Positions 12,407-20,749 of a stretch of 24,222 bases of DNA are shown here, piece by piece. The DNA comes from a virus. Position numbers and translations under genes: made by a program. The stretch lies in the IMG/VR virus record IMGVR_UViG_3300009184_000213, positions 1 through 24,222 of that record; one strand, written 5' to 3'. Numbering within the stretch: position 1 is the first letter of the stretch; each line of letters starts with the position of its first letter. The notes under the pieces are model-generated. The model made no database searches. It saw only the letters and a list, made by a program, of their open reading frames with translations, and was not told the origin of the DNA.

Positions 12407-14655
12407 TACTTAAGTTTCCCCTTTTTACGTTCATACTCCTGAATAGCTGCAATCAAAGCATCATTAATAGCACCAACACTAGCCCCAGGAGCAACATTAA
12501 TAGCAATCTTGTATTCAGTAGCTTTAGTGAGATATGTTTGAAACTCTTGCTGTTTTTTCTGATTAGATTCAGCCCAATCTTTAAACTCACCAAAAGTACC
12601 ATTACCCTTGCCTTCATAGGGATTCTTCAAACCAGTAAAAGGATTCGCTACATCTTTACCAAGCATAAGCTTTAAGTCTTTTGGGTATAAAGAAGTAGAT
12701 AATGCCTTTTTTGTTCCCACAAAAGTTCCTGCACCAGACGAATACCCCTTTGGGATAATTTCTGTTACTTTAGGTGTTTCCTTACTATTTAGGCCATTAT
12801 CAAAAGCACCAGCAAAATCTTTACCCATCTGCTCTGCAACATCATTAAGTCTTTGAGCCTGAGCTGCCAACCCATCAATAAGACCATTACCAATCTCAGA
12901 ACCAGTATCCTGCATAACCTTGGCAGTCTTAAAACCAATGTTGCCAGCAATCTTTTTAATGCCAGTAAAAGTATTATTTAGGCTCTTAATACCTTCAGTA
13001 CCAGATTCCAAAATTGCTTTAGCAGTAGCCCCACCAGCTTCAACCCCAGCACTAGAGATTTGCGCAATCAATTCAGGATCTAGCTTGGCTGTAATTAATT
13101 TATTTAGATCTTGGTAAAAACCTTTTATACCACTTAGTTTGTCTTTGAAAGCAGAAACAATGTCACCAGAAGATTTAGTTGCAGAAGAAACAACAGTTTT
13201 AAACTTGCCGTCAATGTAAGTGATACTTTGCACAATTTCTTTATTGTTTGCATCAAGCAAACCTGTAATGTTCATGCTGTCAATAAAAGACCTTTGAATA
13301 CCAAGAGCGTTATCTAAGAAATCTTTTATCTTCTCAGAAGCCTTAGTAGCTTTGTCACCAGCTTTCTCAATAGCCTTACCAGCACCATCAACAGGATTAG
13401 AGTCAATCTTCTTAGAAAACTGGTCAGTCATTAATTGAGCAGAATCAGAAGTAAACATAATCTTGTCATTTACAGCACTCATCTGACTGTTCAAAGATTC
13501 TAAACCAGAGTTCATGCTCTTAAAAGCATCACCAACATAAGGAATCTTAGAAAGTAAATCAAAGAACGCCATAATACCTTGAATCAATAATGTCATAGCA
13601 ATATTTATGCCTGTGACAATAGGTAGCAGTATTGCGCCTAAAACATTTGCAAGCAAAGTAATCACAGGAATCAAAGGCTTGATAACTGCAATAAGCAATC
13701 TCATAATTCCAACTAAAGGATTTAGCAAAGGAGTAATCAACTCCATCAACACCTTTTGAATAGGAGCAATAGCTTCAAACAAAATCAAAAATACTTCACC
13801 CAAAGTAACAAGCAACGGAGCTAAACGCTCAATAGACTTACCTATGCCAGCAAAAATAGGTGCAAGAACCTTACCCAAAATCTCTACAATAGGCACAAAA
13901 GAAGCCAACAAAGTAGCCAACGGCCCAGTCATAGAAGCACCCAAAGAAGCCTTCAAGTTATCGAAAGAAGCCTTCAGCTGTGTTTGAGCAACAAACAAAC
14001 TGCCGGACTGCTCGGCATAAGCGCCCTGGGCATCTTTAGAACGAGAATACAAAATGTCCAAACGAGCCTGAGCCTGAGCATTACGCAAAGTAGCACCAGT
14101 CAACTTATTCTGACCACGAGCAGCCAACACAGCATTAACTTCGGACTGCTTCATAGCAACACCGAACTTCTCTATCGGGTCATACTCACCACGAAACAAA
14201 GCCGTCATACCAGTCAACGCTTCAGACACGTCATAGCCATAAGTAGCCGCAAGGTCAGAAGCCAAACCAACAAGGTTTTTAGTTTCTCCGGCAACAGTAC
14301 TCATCTCGAAGCCAGACTGTTTCAAAACAGAACCTAAGAAAGTAGAAGCCCTAGAAGCTTCAACCTGGCTCAAACCAATAGCAGAAGCATCCGCAGCAAA
14401 CTTCTCCATCTCAGGAGACAAACCACCAAAGACGTTACTCAAACCAACCATGTTACGCTCAAGATCACGAGCTTCAGTAACAGATTGCTGTACAAATTCA
14501 CCTATCTTTACAGCTGCAAAAGAAGCAGCCGCAGCAACAGCCGCACCCCTAAGATTCTTTACAACCCCACCAAGAGCAGCCATACCACTCTTAGCTTCAC
14601 GAATACCCTTAGCATCAAAAATAGAAACTAAAGGAATAAAAATAGAGCCAGCCAT
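12406..14655 (-). CDS. Tape measure protein
   Basis: A 749-residue protein, the longest in the window. The N-terminal part has the typical tape measure pattern (LERNMVGLSNVFGGLSPEMEKF, ASTFLGSVLKQSGFEMSTV, then VSEALTGMTALFRGEYDPIEKFGV). A long hydrophobic stretch (about residues 280-370) may insert into the host membrane during DNA entry. The C-terminal half is helical. If each residue spans about 1.5 angstroms, the tail would be near 110 nm. ATG 14655 follows AGGATGG. It lies between the chaperone/gp10-like genes and the minor tail gene, as expected. Confidence 0.93.
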   Translation of the reverse strand: MAGSIFIPLVSIFDAKGIREAKSGMAALGGVVKNLRGAAVAAAASFAAVKIGEFVQQSVTEARDLERNMVGLSNVFGGLSPEMEKFAADASAIGLSQVEASRASTFLGSVLKQSGFEMSTVAGETKNLVGLASDLAATYGYDVSEALTGMTALFRGEYDPIEKFGVAMKQSEVNAVLAARGQNKLTGATLRNAQAQARLDILYSRSKDAQGAYAEQSGSLFVAQTQLKASFDNLKASLGASMTGPLATLLASFVPIVEILGKVLAPIFAGIGKSIERLAPLLVTLGEVFLILFEAIAPIQKVLMELITPLLNPLVGIMRLLIAVIKPLIPVITLLANVLGAILLPIVTGINIAMTLLIQGIMAFFDLLSKIPYVGDAFKSMNSGLESLNSQMSAVNDKIMFTSDSAQLMTDQFSKKIDSNPVDGAGKAIEKAGDKATKASEKIKDFLDNALGIQRSFIDSMNITGLLDANNKEIVQSITYIDGKFKTVVSSATKSSGDIVSAFKDKLSGIKGFYQDLNKLITAKLDPELIAQISSAGVEAGGATAKAILESGTEGIKSLNNTFTGIKKIAGNIGFKTAKVMQDTGSEIGNGLIDGLAAQAQRLNDVAEQMGKDFAGAFDNGLNSKETPKVTEIIPKGYSSGAGTFVGTKKALSTSLYPKDLKLMLGKDVANPFTGLKNPYEGKGNGTFGEFKDWAESNQKKQQEFQTYLTKATEYKIAINVAPGASVGAINDALIAAIQEYERKKGKLK

Positions 14656-15332
14656 TAAGACACCATCCTTCTGTTAATGACAGTAAAAGCCTTAGCCAAA
14701 ACAGTTTTAGTTTCGGCCTTAGCCTTCGGCAAAGCCTTATTAGCTCCTGGCCATGCAAAACGAGAAGGCTTACCACCCAAAGCACGAATCATCGCACGAC
14801 CCTGACCATTAATTCTGTGCCTTCTCTTACCTGTCTTGCTCCGGCTATAGTCATATTCCCTAGTCCTAGGGTACTTATCAATGTACTTACCAGACGAACC
14901 AGCCATGTCAGCTAAAACAACAGCAGCATTATTTACTCTCAAACGAGCAACAGAAAAAGCGCCAGTCCCAAACCGTTTCATAGTACGAGAAGCCTTAGAA
15001 ACAGCTGGGGTTTCAATAAAAACAGATCTAACAGGTCTGCTCTTATTCTGGTAGTTAGCACCCCAAGTCACACGACCAGGCATTACGACAGGATAAAAAC
15101 CCGACCTATTTCTTTGTGGATTCTTATGGTGAATACCGCTAGTAGGTGGCGCAACAGGAATACCAGTTTTTACAGCAGTTTGTACAGGCTTAGCAATTCT
15201 CTTGTAATCCTTTTGCAAACCTTTGACAAGGGTAGGTTGGATACGATTTAACTCACGAATCAGATCGTTATAATCGGTTAGATACAGCCCAGTCCGCTGA
15301 CCTTTAGTTACATAACTAACTTCACGAGCCAC
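14655..15332 (-). CDS. Basic structural protein, HK97 gp10-like in part
   Basis: A 225-residue, very basic protein (many Lys/Arg, for example SRSKTGKRRHRINGQGR) starting at GTG 15332. The N-terminal YNDLIRELNRIQPTLVKGLQKDYKRIAKPVQTAVKTGIPV resembles the start of HK97 gp10-like neck/tail-completion proteins, and FAWPGANKALPKAKAETKTVL near the end is typical of that group. The place, between the tail chaperone and tape measure, is unusual because gp10-like genes normally precede the major tail gene. It may be a tail-completion or internal tail protein. Confidence 0.5.
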   Translation of the reverse strand: MAREVSYVTKGQRTGLYLTDYNDLIRELNRIQPTLVKGLQKDYKRIAKPVQTAVKTGIPVAPPTSGIHHKNPQRNRSGFYPVVMPGRVTWGANYQNKSRPVRSVFIETPAVSKASRTMKRFGTGAFSVARLRVNNAAVVLADMAGSSGKYIDKYPRTREYDYSRSKTGKRRHRINGQGRAMIRALGGKPSRFAWPGANKALPKAKAETKTVLAKAFTVINRRMVS

Positions 15333-15359
15333 AAAACACCACCAATCACATCTATTCTA

Positions 15360-15763
15360 TCAACGAGATTGTTGCTGGCTACGCCAAATCATGTACCTAC
15401 CTATAGTCCACAACATGCGATCATCACATTCCATCAAAGCAGTTGGGCTAATACCAGTTTCCACTGCTAAAGAAGCAATGTACCAATGGGCTGAACTATC
15501 GCCCAACCCAACTATTTTGGGTCGTTTTCACTAGCCTTAATAGAAGCCACATCATCAACCCACACATCAAATTCTTTTGTAGTGGACTTAGTGCGAGACT
15601 CTGCAAGATAAGCGAGATAAAGTAGGTGAGTTAGCTTGACGTTAGATTCAAGCACAGCAACTGACAGGTCAAATTTAGATTCAAACTTAACCATGTCAGA
15701 AGCCGAGCAAGTAATCTCTTTTTCGTCACCAGAAACAAATTCAATGCGTAGGTTGATTTTCAA
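15360..15763 (-). CDS. Tail assembly chaperone, -1 frameshift fusion product
   Basis: A predicted 134-residue fusion. The ribosome reads the first chaperone to CCA-AAA, slips back one base on CCCAAAA (15521-15515) and continues through IVGLGDSSAHWYIASLAVET to IGRYMIWRSQQQSR, ending at TGA 15362-15360. The extension carries SSAHW and the TALMECDDRMLWTI pattern of the second tail chaperone (gpGT-type) of siphophages. This downstream frame has no start of its own. The ratio of short and long forms usually matters for tail assembly around the tape measure protein. Confidence 0.8.
15512..15763 (-). CDS. Tail assembly chaperone, short (unshifted) product
   Basis: An 83-residue protein starting at TTG 15763 after AAGGA. 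It lies between the major tail protein and tape measure genes, the classic site of gpG-like tail chaperones. The sequence is a small beta-plus-helix protein (LRIEFVSGDEKEITC, then LTHLLYLAYLAESRTKSTTKEFDVWVDDV). It ends ENDPK exactly at the CCCAAAA slippery site. It should coat the tape measure protein during tail assembly and be absent from the finished virion. Confidence 0.85.
   Translation of the reverse strand: MKINLRIEFVSGDEKEITCSASDMVKFESKFDLSVAVLESNVKLTHLLYLAYLAESRTKSTTKEFDVWVDDVASIKASENDPK
15515..15521 (-). other. -1 ribosomal frameshift slippery site
   Basis: Minus-strand CCCAAAA in the zero frame C-CCA-AAA, followed at once by the TAG stop of the short chaperone. It fits X-XXY-YYZ with CCA/AAA slipping to CCC/AAA. 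The new frame stays open for 51 more codons with tail-chaperone sequence. Confidence 0.8.
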
Positions 15764-15778
15764 TTTTTTCCTTAGTTA

Positions 15779-16192
15779 TTAGGCTGTTGCACGAGTTACA
15801 GTACCCGATGTCGGGAATGTAACAGATAGTGTGGCTATATCCCCGACTGATGCCGAGAATGGCTGATACTGTGAAACAAGGCATAATGCAGTGTATGAAG
15901 GGTTGGTTGCTGAAACTGCACTGCTTGTCGGTGTAATTACTACAGTAGCGTATGAACCTGCTTGGAAGAGTGGCTGCAGAAGAGCATCTACAGAACCAGC
16001 TGCAAAGTCCTGGAAGAAGTTTAGAGTCACAGACCCAGACTTCAAACCTGCAATACGGGTTCTGAAACCGCTACCAAAAGCTGTGGTTTCAATTTCATCT
16101 GCTGAAAGATCAAGGCTTACGCTCTGAAGAACATTAGACAATGCGCTTCCGTTAACCGTAATCTTGTGGTCTGTTGCTACATAAACTGCCAT
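15779..16192 (-). CDS. Major tail protein
   Basis: A 137-residue beta-rich protein starting at ATG 16192 after GGAG. The pattern ATDHKITVNGSALSNVLQSVSLDLSADEIETTAFGSGFRTRIAGLKSGSVTLNF is typical of actinophage tail tube subunits, and GDIATLSVTFPTSGTVTRATA closes it. Many copies should stack as hexamer rings to form the tail tube. It lies between the tail terminator and chaperone genes as usual. Its 15-base gap to the chaperone holds the AAGGA site for that TTG start. Confidence 0.9.
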   Translation of the reverse strand: MAVYVATDHKITVNGSALSNVLQSVSLDLSADEIETTAFGSGFRTRIAGLKSGSVTLNFFQDFAAGSVDALLQPLFQAGSYATVVITPTSSAVSATNPSYTALCLVSQYQPFSASVGDIATLSVTFPTSGTVTRATA

Positions 16193-16202
16193 TTAATGTC
16201 TC

Positions 16203-16610
16203 CTAGTTTGCTTGAACAGCACAGTCAAACTCTGCTGTCAGATATGTGTTTTCGCCAATAGTTACTGAGCCGTAGTTTCTCATATCAGATACTATCAAAT
16301 CAAAACAACGACCTGATAGTGTCCTATCTGATTCTATCGCACTTTTTATACTAAACGCCCCAGTAGGCGCACAGTAGGCATCAAGGTTTTGTTGAGCAGA
16401 GCGCTCAGAAACTCTGCCAACAAAAACTGAAATAGTAAAAGTGTAAGTATTAAAGCCATTTTTAAAAGCTTTGTGGTATTCAATTCCTTGTGGACTAATA
16501 ATAGCCATAGGGGGGTTCGGATTATCTGGTGTAAAGGCAGTAACTCTTAGCCCAACAATAGTTGAAAGATTTTCTACTAAACCATCACGAAGATCTGTAA
16601 GACCAGCCAC
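16203..16610 (-). CDS. Tail terminator-like protein
   Basis: A 135-residue protein starting at GTG 16610, sharing a TAGTG overlap with the connector stop. The order LRDGLVENLSTIVGLRVTAFTPDNPNPPMAI, then YTFTISVFVGRVSERSAQQNLDAYC and SAIESDRTLSG, matches actinophage proteins placed between connector and tail tube genes. Such proteins cap the tail tube and fix its end to the head. No enzyme motif is seen. Confidence 0.75.
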   Translation of the reverse strand: MAGLTDLRDGLVENLSTIVGLRVTAFTPDNPNPPMAIISPQGIEYHKAFKNGFNTYTFTISVFVGRVSERSAQQNLDAYCAPTGAFSIKSAIESDRTLSGRCFDLIVSDMRNYGSVTIGENTYLTAEFDCAVQAN

Positions 16611-17251
16611 TAGCCTTGATTCCTAATCTTCCGATACGAGTTCAACAACATAGCAACATCAGGATCTATGCGGCTAGAAACCCTAAAATAGCCTGTGTCT
16701 GGGCTAGAAATAACACCAAGCGGAGAATCAAGACGTTTAAAAATACGCATAGCTTGGATGATAGTTGCTTGCTTTACAGCAGTCGGCACAGCTGCCCAAC
16801 CCCACACACCAGTAACCTGGACTGTCGCAACTTCTTCCTGACCATAACGACCTTCAAAACGGTAGCGAGTATTACCGTCAGGGAACTCATAAGTTCCCAC
16901 AGCACGAATACGAGTTATAGGCCAACCAGCCAAACCATCAGCCATGCTATTTAGTGGCTCTAACTGGTAGTCAACTTCAGACCAAACCTGATCAAAAGTC
17001 TTGTTCAACAAAGTAGAAACAGCGACAGATGAAATAGAAACAGCATCATCAATAGCAACCATGTCATTGTGGTTAGGCACAAACACCCTAGTAGCCGTAC
17101 CAGCGTTATAGAAATAGCGCATAGTGTATTCATCCACCATACGAGAAGCAGACTCCAAAGCCAGCTCCAGCAGTGAATCATCTACGCCATCTTGAATCCT
17201 TAGCGCAGTTTTCAAGTCGTTTAGGCTCGCATAGCCGTTGACAACAGGCAT
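16610..17251 (-). CDS. Head-tail connector (HK97 gp6-like)
   Basis: A 213-residue protein starting at ATG 17251 after AAGGAG. The N-terminal YASLNDLKTALRIQDGVDDSLLELALESASRMVDEYT is the helix pair of gp6-like adaptor proteins. The rest is beta-rich, then VPTAVKQATIIQAMRIFKRLDSPLGV, a segment that recurs in actinophage connectors. It would form a ring under the portal. It should follow the capsid gene; here a four-gene sugar cassette lies between them. Confidence 0.85.
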   Translation of the reverse strand: MPVVNGYASLNDLKTALRIQDGVDDSLLELALESASRMVDEYTMRYFYNAGTATRVFVPNHNDMVAIDDAVSISSVAVSTLLNKTFDQVWSEVDYQLEPLNSMADGLAGWPITRIRAVGTYEFPDGNTRYRFEGRYGQEEVATVQVTGVWGWAAVPTAVKQATIIQAMRIFKRLDSPLGVISSPDTGYFRVSSRIDPDVAMLLNSYRKIRNQG

Positions 17252-17272
17252 GTTTACTCCTTGTCTTTACTA

Positions 17273-17842
17273 TTAGTTTATCTTAGTGACCTGAATAAGC
17301 ACATCATCACTTCTGCCCTTGACAGAAGTAAAATCATAGATTTTAGGGTTTATTCCCGTAAAGTTATAGATTCTTTGAGCCAAAGTATTAGCAACATCAA
17401 CGCTAACAACATCTTCAATAAAATACTTGCCACCGACATTTAAATAGTCCCACAAGTTATACAAAGCAGTTATTTGAGCTTCAACAGCGTGAGAACCATC
17501 ATCAATAATGTAGTCAAACTTACCTGTAACTAATTCCTTTATTTGGCTTTGCACAGTCGCATCACAAAGCAAAACTTCAAAAGTATCATCCTGCCACAGC
17601 AACCTAGACAAATCAATGTCCAAACCGACAATCCGAGAATCAGGTAAATAGTCAGCCCACATCTTTAGCGAATGACCAGCCCAAACACCAATCTCCAACA
17701 AAGACTTGTTTTTAGCTGCAGGAATGTTTTGACCATAAATTTCTATGTAACTGTGAGCCGTACCTTTATCGCCACCACAATCAGGCATTTGATAAGGCTC
17801 ATAGGCTTCCTGTAAAGTTTTCAAATGAGTTTCTGAGTCCAC
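17273..17842 (-). CDS. Class I SAM-dependent methyltransferase (sugar O-methyltransferase type)
   Basis: A 189-residue protein starting at GTG 17842, overlapping the epimerase stop by 22 bases. Motif I is LLEIGVWAGHS (48-58), then GLDID (73-77) binding the SAM ribose, and YIIDDGSH (111-118), a metal-type signature of CmcI/MycE-like enzymes that often methylate sugars on secondary metabolites and glycans. EDVV (143-146) follows. Neighbouring epimerase and glycosyltransferases suggest that it methylates a sugar on a phage or host glycan; the acceptor is unknown. Confidence 0.78.
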   Translation of the reverse strand: MDSETHLKTLQEAYEPYQMPDCGGDKGTAHSYIEIYGQNIPAAKNKSLLEIGVWAGHSLKMWADYLPDSRIVGLDIDLSRLLWQDDTFEVLLCDATVQSQIKELVTGKFDYIIDDGSHAVEAQITALYNLWDYLNVGGKYFIEDVVSVDVANTLAQRIYNFTGINPKIYDFTSVKGRSDDVLIQVTKIN

Positions 17843-18825
17843 GTCTTAGGGGTCAAATCAGACTGAATCTCAATCGGAAGATGATACTCAAACTCTTTCA
17901 CTCTAGGTCTAATCCAATCCACCAAATCACGCAAACCATCCTGCAAAGAAACAGTAGTCTCATAATTCAACAACTCACGAGCCTTATCAGAGCTACACAA
18001 TGCCACAGCCACTTCCTGCGGCCTACCAAGCACAAAAGTAGGCTCTAACTCAAAACCAATAATCTCTGCAAGTCTCTCAGCCAGGTTCAAAATAGTTATA
18101 GGTGACTCATCAGGGCCAATGTTGATTACCTGACCCACAGCTTCATCAGACTCACACGCCACCAAAATAGGTGCAATAACATCTTCAATGAAACTAAAGC
18201 ACCGTTGCTGACTACCATCACCATAAATAATTGGCTGCTTACCCTGCAACATCCTGTTAGCCATAATGCTTGCAACATTCCTAAACGGGTCATCAAACTT
18301 CTGTCTAGCACCAACAATGTTATGTGGCACAAGCACAACTAAATCAACACCATGAACCTTAGCCATGTTTTCAAGCAAACGCTCTGCCGACAACTTAGCA
18401 ATACCATACGGATCTTGTGGCTTAGGAGTCAAAGTCTCATCAAACACATTGCCACCGTTATCCCCGTAACGTGCCATAGATGACATGTAAATAAACTTAG
18501 GGACACCAGCCTTAATGCTTGCAGTCATAGCGTTCACACTTATCTGCACAGTATTCCTGACAACAAGGCTAGGGCTAAAAACACTCAAACCTTCATAAGC
18601 AGTACACGCAGCATGAATCACAAGGTCAGCACCAGTAAAAATAGGGGTAATGGCCTGTAAATCATCCAAGTCAACTTTATAGAGATGCACACCTTCAGGC
18701 ACATTCTCTAAACTGCCACCAAGCAGATTATCTATGCCACGAACCTTCCAGCCCTTAGCCAAATAAGCATCAGCAAGATGTGAACCAAGAAACCCTGCGA
18801 CACCCGTAATAACAACTAATCCCAA
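17821..18825 (-). CDS. NAD-dependent nucleotide-sugar epimerase/dehydratase
   Basis: A 334-residue extended short-chain dehydrogenase starting at TTG 18825 after AAGGAG. It has the glycine motif TGVAGFLGSH (7-16), Asp32 after strand 2 (NAD rather than NADP), SSMARYGD (115-122) and the catalytic Tyr140-x3-Lys144 (YGIAK). These are standard for UDP-glucose 4-epimerase-like enzymes and sugar dehydratases; the exact nucleotide sugar cannot be told. It probably supplies the sugar donor for the two transferases encoded just upstream. The start overlaps the GT2 stop by 10 bases. Confidence 0.88.
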   Translation of the reverse strand: MGLVVITGVAGFLGSHLADAYLAKGWKVRGIDNLLGGSLENVPEGVHLYKVDLDDLQAITPIFTGADLVIHAACTAYEGLSVFSPSLVVRNTVQISVNAMTASIKAGVPKFIYMSSMARYGDNGGNVFDETLTPKPQDPYGIAKLSAERLLENMAKVHGVDLVVLVPHNIVGARQKFDDPFRNVASIMANRMLQGKQPIIYGDGSQQRCFSFIEDVIAPILVACESDEAVGQVINIGPDESPITILNLAERLAEIIGFELEPTFVLGRPQEVAVALCSSDKARELLNYETTVSLQDGLRDLVDWIRPRVKEFEYHLPIEIQSDLTPKTWTQKLI

Positions 18826-19457
18826 GAATTTACTCTCCTTCTAATCAAACTCCATCTACCTTCATCAAACCTGCCATCAACCTGTTTCTGATTGAAATAC
18901 GAGCTATTATCGGCAAAAGTAACATTGTTTCTGTCAGTAAACTTAGAGCTACTCTTTATTGTGGAACTATTGTCATGCCCTAAAGCAAGTGGCAATCTAT
19001 CTATACGCAACCCAGCATTAGTTACCCTACGCTCATAGTCGTTATCTTCAAAATAGATAGGATGTAAAGCTTCATCAAATAAACCGATCTGTTCGACAAT
19101 CTTCTGACCGACAGCAAAAGTTTGCCAGTACGGAAAAGACTCTGCCAAAGTAACAGCATCATCTTTAGCGGTCTCCAACAAAGTCAAAGCACCAGGTTGA
19201 AACCAAGTATCTGCCGAAGTAATAAACCAGCGTGACTCAAACGGCAACATCTTGATACCTAAGTTCCATGAAGAAGCCACACCAAGATTAGTAGGCAACT
19301 CTAACCAATGAACATTTACTAAAGGATTCTCACAATAAAAATCATCTTGTATTACACCAGAGTTGTTGATGACATAAACTGTTGCTTCAACGTCAATGCT
19401 CTCTACCATACGCTTTAGCAAATCAAACCTGTTCAAAACAGGAACAATTAGTTTCAC
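18816..19457 (-). CDS. Glycosyltransferase family 2-like protein
   Basis: A 213-residue GT-A-type transferase. GTG 19457 overlaps the previous stop as GTGA, after GAAGAAG; an in-frame ATG at 19499 would add 14 residues that repeat the other gene's end in a new frame. The N-terminus KLIVPVLNRFDLLKRMVESI, then YVINNSG and LPTNLGVASSWNLGIK, is the family 2 nucleotide-sugar fold. SADTW stands where DxD is expected, and YFEDNDYERRVTNAGLRI holds the usual acidic motif. It is a short single-domain enzyme without membrane anchor. Confidence 0.82.
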   Translation of the reverse strand: MKLIVPVLNRFDLLKRMVESIDVEATVYVINNSGVIQDDFYCENPLVNVHWLELPTNLGVASSWNLGIKMLPFESRWFITSADTWFQPGALTLLETAKDDAVTLAESFPYWQTFAVGQKIVEQIGLFDEALHPIYFEDNDYERRVTNAGLRIDRLPLALGHDNSSTIKSSSKFTDRNNVTFADNSSYFNQKQVDGRFDEGRWSLIRRRVNSWD

Positions 19458-20653
19458 GCAAGTAACTTCTTCAGCAACGGAATCCAATGATTCTCCCACA
19501 CAGTCTCAACATCAAACTGCTTCACAAAATCTATGCTCGCCTGTGACCTAGTGCCACGAACCTTATACGATTCTTCCAAAGCGTTCACAATACTAGGAAT
19601 ACTAGGAACTCTCCACCAAGCGTTCTGGGCTGCATCCCAAGAAGGCTGACCATCAACAAGCCAACAATCTTCCGAAACAAGGTCAGGGGTAGCTGCCCAG
19701 TTAGAGCCAATCACTCTTGTCCCACAGGCTTGTGCTTCAATAGTTGGAACTCCAAAACCTTCACCATACGAAGGGGCAAGCATCACATCCATAGTCGTAT
19801 AGAAAGCAGCTAACGTCTCAGTGCTAATACCATACTTGTAGTCAGCCATGTTAGGGAAAATAATCTGCTCAGGTTTGATACCAAGAGACTCACACAACAC
19901 AAACAGATTCCAGCCACCAGCACCACCAAACGGGTCTGTATGCAAATAAAGTTTTGCATCAGGCTTATCCTTAGCGAAAATACTGAAAGCCATAATGTTC
20001 TCGGCAAAGGCTTTACGGTGCAACAACCCGCCAGCCTTATTAGCTGCGTTCATGCCAACAACAAAATCATTTTTATCTAAATTCATCCACTTACGAGTGT
20101 CAACACCAGCAACTTTATAAGTAGGTTTCACCACAGAAGTATCAACAGCATGCGGAACATATTCACACTCCAAACCATTCTCCTGCATCTGACGAACACC
20201 ATGCGGACTCATAGCAATAGGAACAACATTAGGTTTCTTCAACCAATCAAACACATCAGGTGGCATAGTTGCATGATCTAACGGAGTCCAAGAAGCAATC
20301 TTCGGCAAATTATCCCAAGCCTTACCCCGAAAAACCCACACGTCATAAAGCGTAATCAACAAGTCCTTCAACTTATCTTTTCTACCATTGTTTACAATGT
20401 TGGTGTGATGAACGTGATTCATAGGAGTCACATCATTGCTATAGTTTTCAAAACCACGAGCATAATGCGGTATAACACCAGCAGGAGTATTTAGCGTACT
20501 GTTACTGCCTTCTAACCCATAGTTACTCAAAGCAGCAACATCAATGCCGTCACGTTTCAAACGCTCAACAAGAAGCCCAGCCTGAATACCATAACCAGTA
20601 GGAACATACGGACTATTAGAAGCAATCGAAACAATACCCTTTAACTTTGACAT
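19454..20653 (-). CDS. GT-B (family 4-like) glycosyltransferase
   Basis: A 399-residue transferase starting at ATG 20653 after AAAGGAAA; an in-frame ATG at 20692 would add 13 residues that overlap the terminator tail. The two GT-B domains are visible: N-terminal acceptor part (SPYVPTGYGIQAGLLVERLKRDG), then VVPIAMSPHGVRQM and VPHAVDTSVV. In the C-terminal donor part, SYGEGFGVPTIEAQACGTRVI contains the E-x7-E motif. It is the first gene after the terminator that follows the capsid gene, so the cassette may have its own promoter in 20654-20690, or depend on read-through. Confidence 0.88.
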   Translation of the reverse strand: MSKLKGIVSIASNSPYVPTGYGIQAGLLVERLKRDGIDVAALSNYGLEGSNSTLNTPAGVIPHYARGFENYSNDVTPMNHVHHTNIVNNGRKDKLKDLLITLYDVWVFRGKAWDNLPKIASWTPLDHATMPPDVFDWLKKPNVVPIAMSPHGVRQMQENGLECEYVPHAVDTSVVKPTYKVAGVDTRKWMNLDKNDFVVGMNAANKAGGLLHRKAFAENIMAFSIFAKDKPDAKLYLHTDPFGGAGGWNLFVLCESLGIKPEQIIFPNMADYKYGISTETLAAFYTTMDVMLAPSYGEGFGVPTIEAQACGTRVIGSNWAATPDLVSEDCWLVDGQPSWDAAQNAWWRVPSIPSIVNALEESYKVRGTRSQASIDFVKQFDVETVWENHWIPLLKKLLA

Positions 20654-20689
20654 AGGATTTCCTTTTTCTCGTAGGTAACAATAGAATAG

Positions 20690-20730
20690 CATAAGAAAAC
20701 CCCCCTAGTGCCTACGCACACTAAGGGGGC
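20690..20730 (-). terminator. Rho-independent terminator after the capsid gene
   Basis: Minus-strand GCCCCCTTAGTG, an 8-base loop, CACTAGGGGGG, then TTTTCTT. A C5/G5 stem plus TAGTG/CACTA with one bulged base. It lies 20 bases past the major capsid stop and would limit read-through into the sugar cassette. The stem is nearly symmetric. Confidence 0.8.
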
Positions 20731-20749
20731 TTTCAGTTTAAATCAGGGG

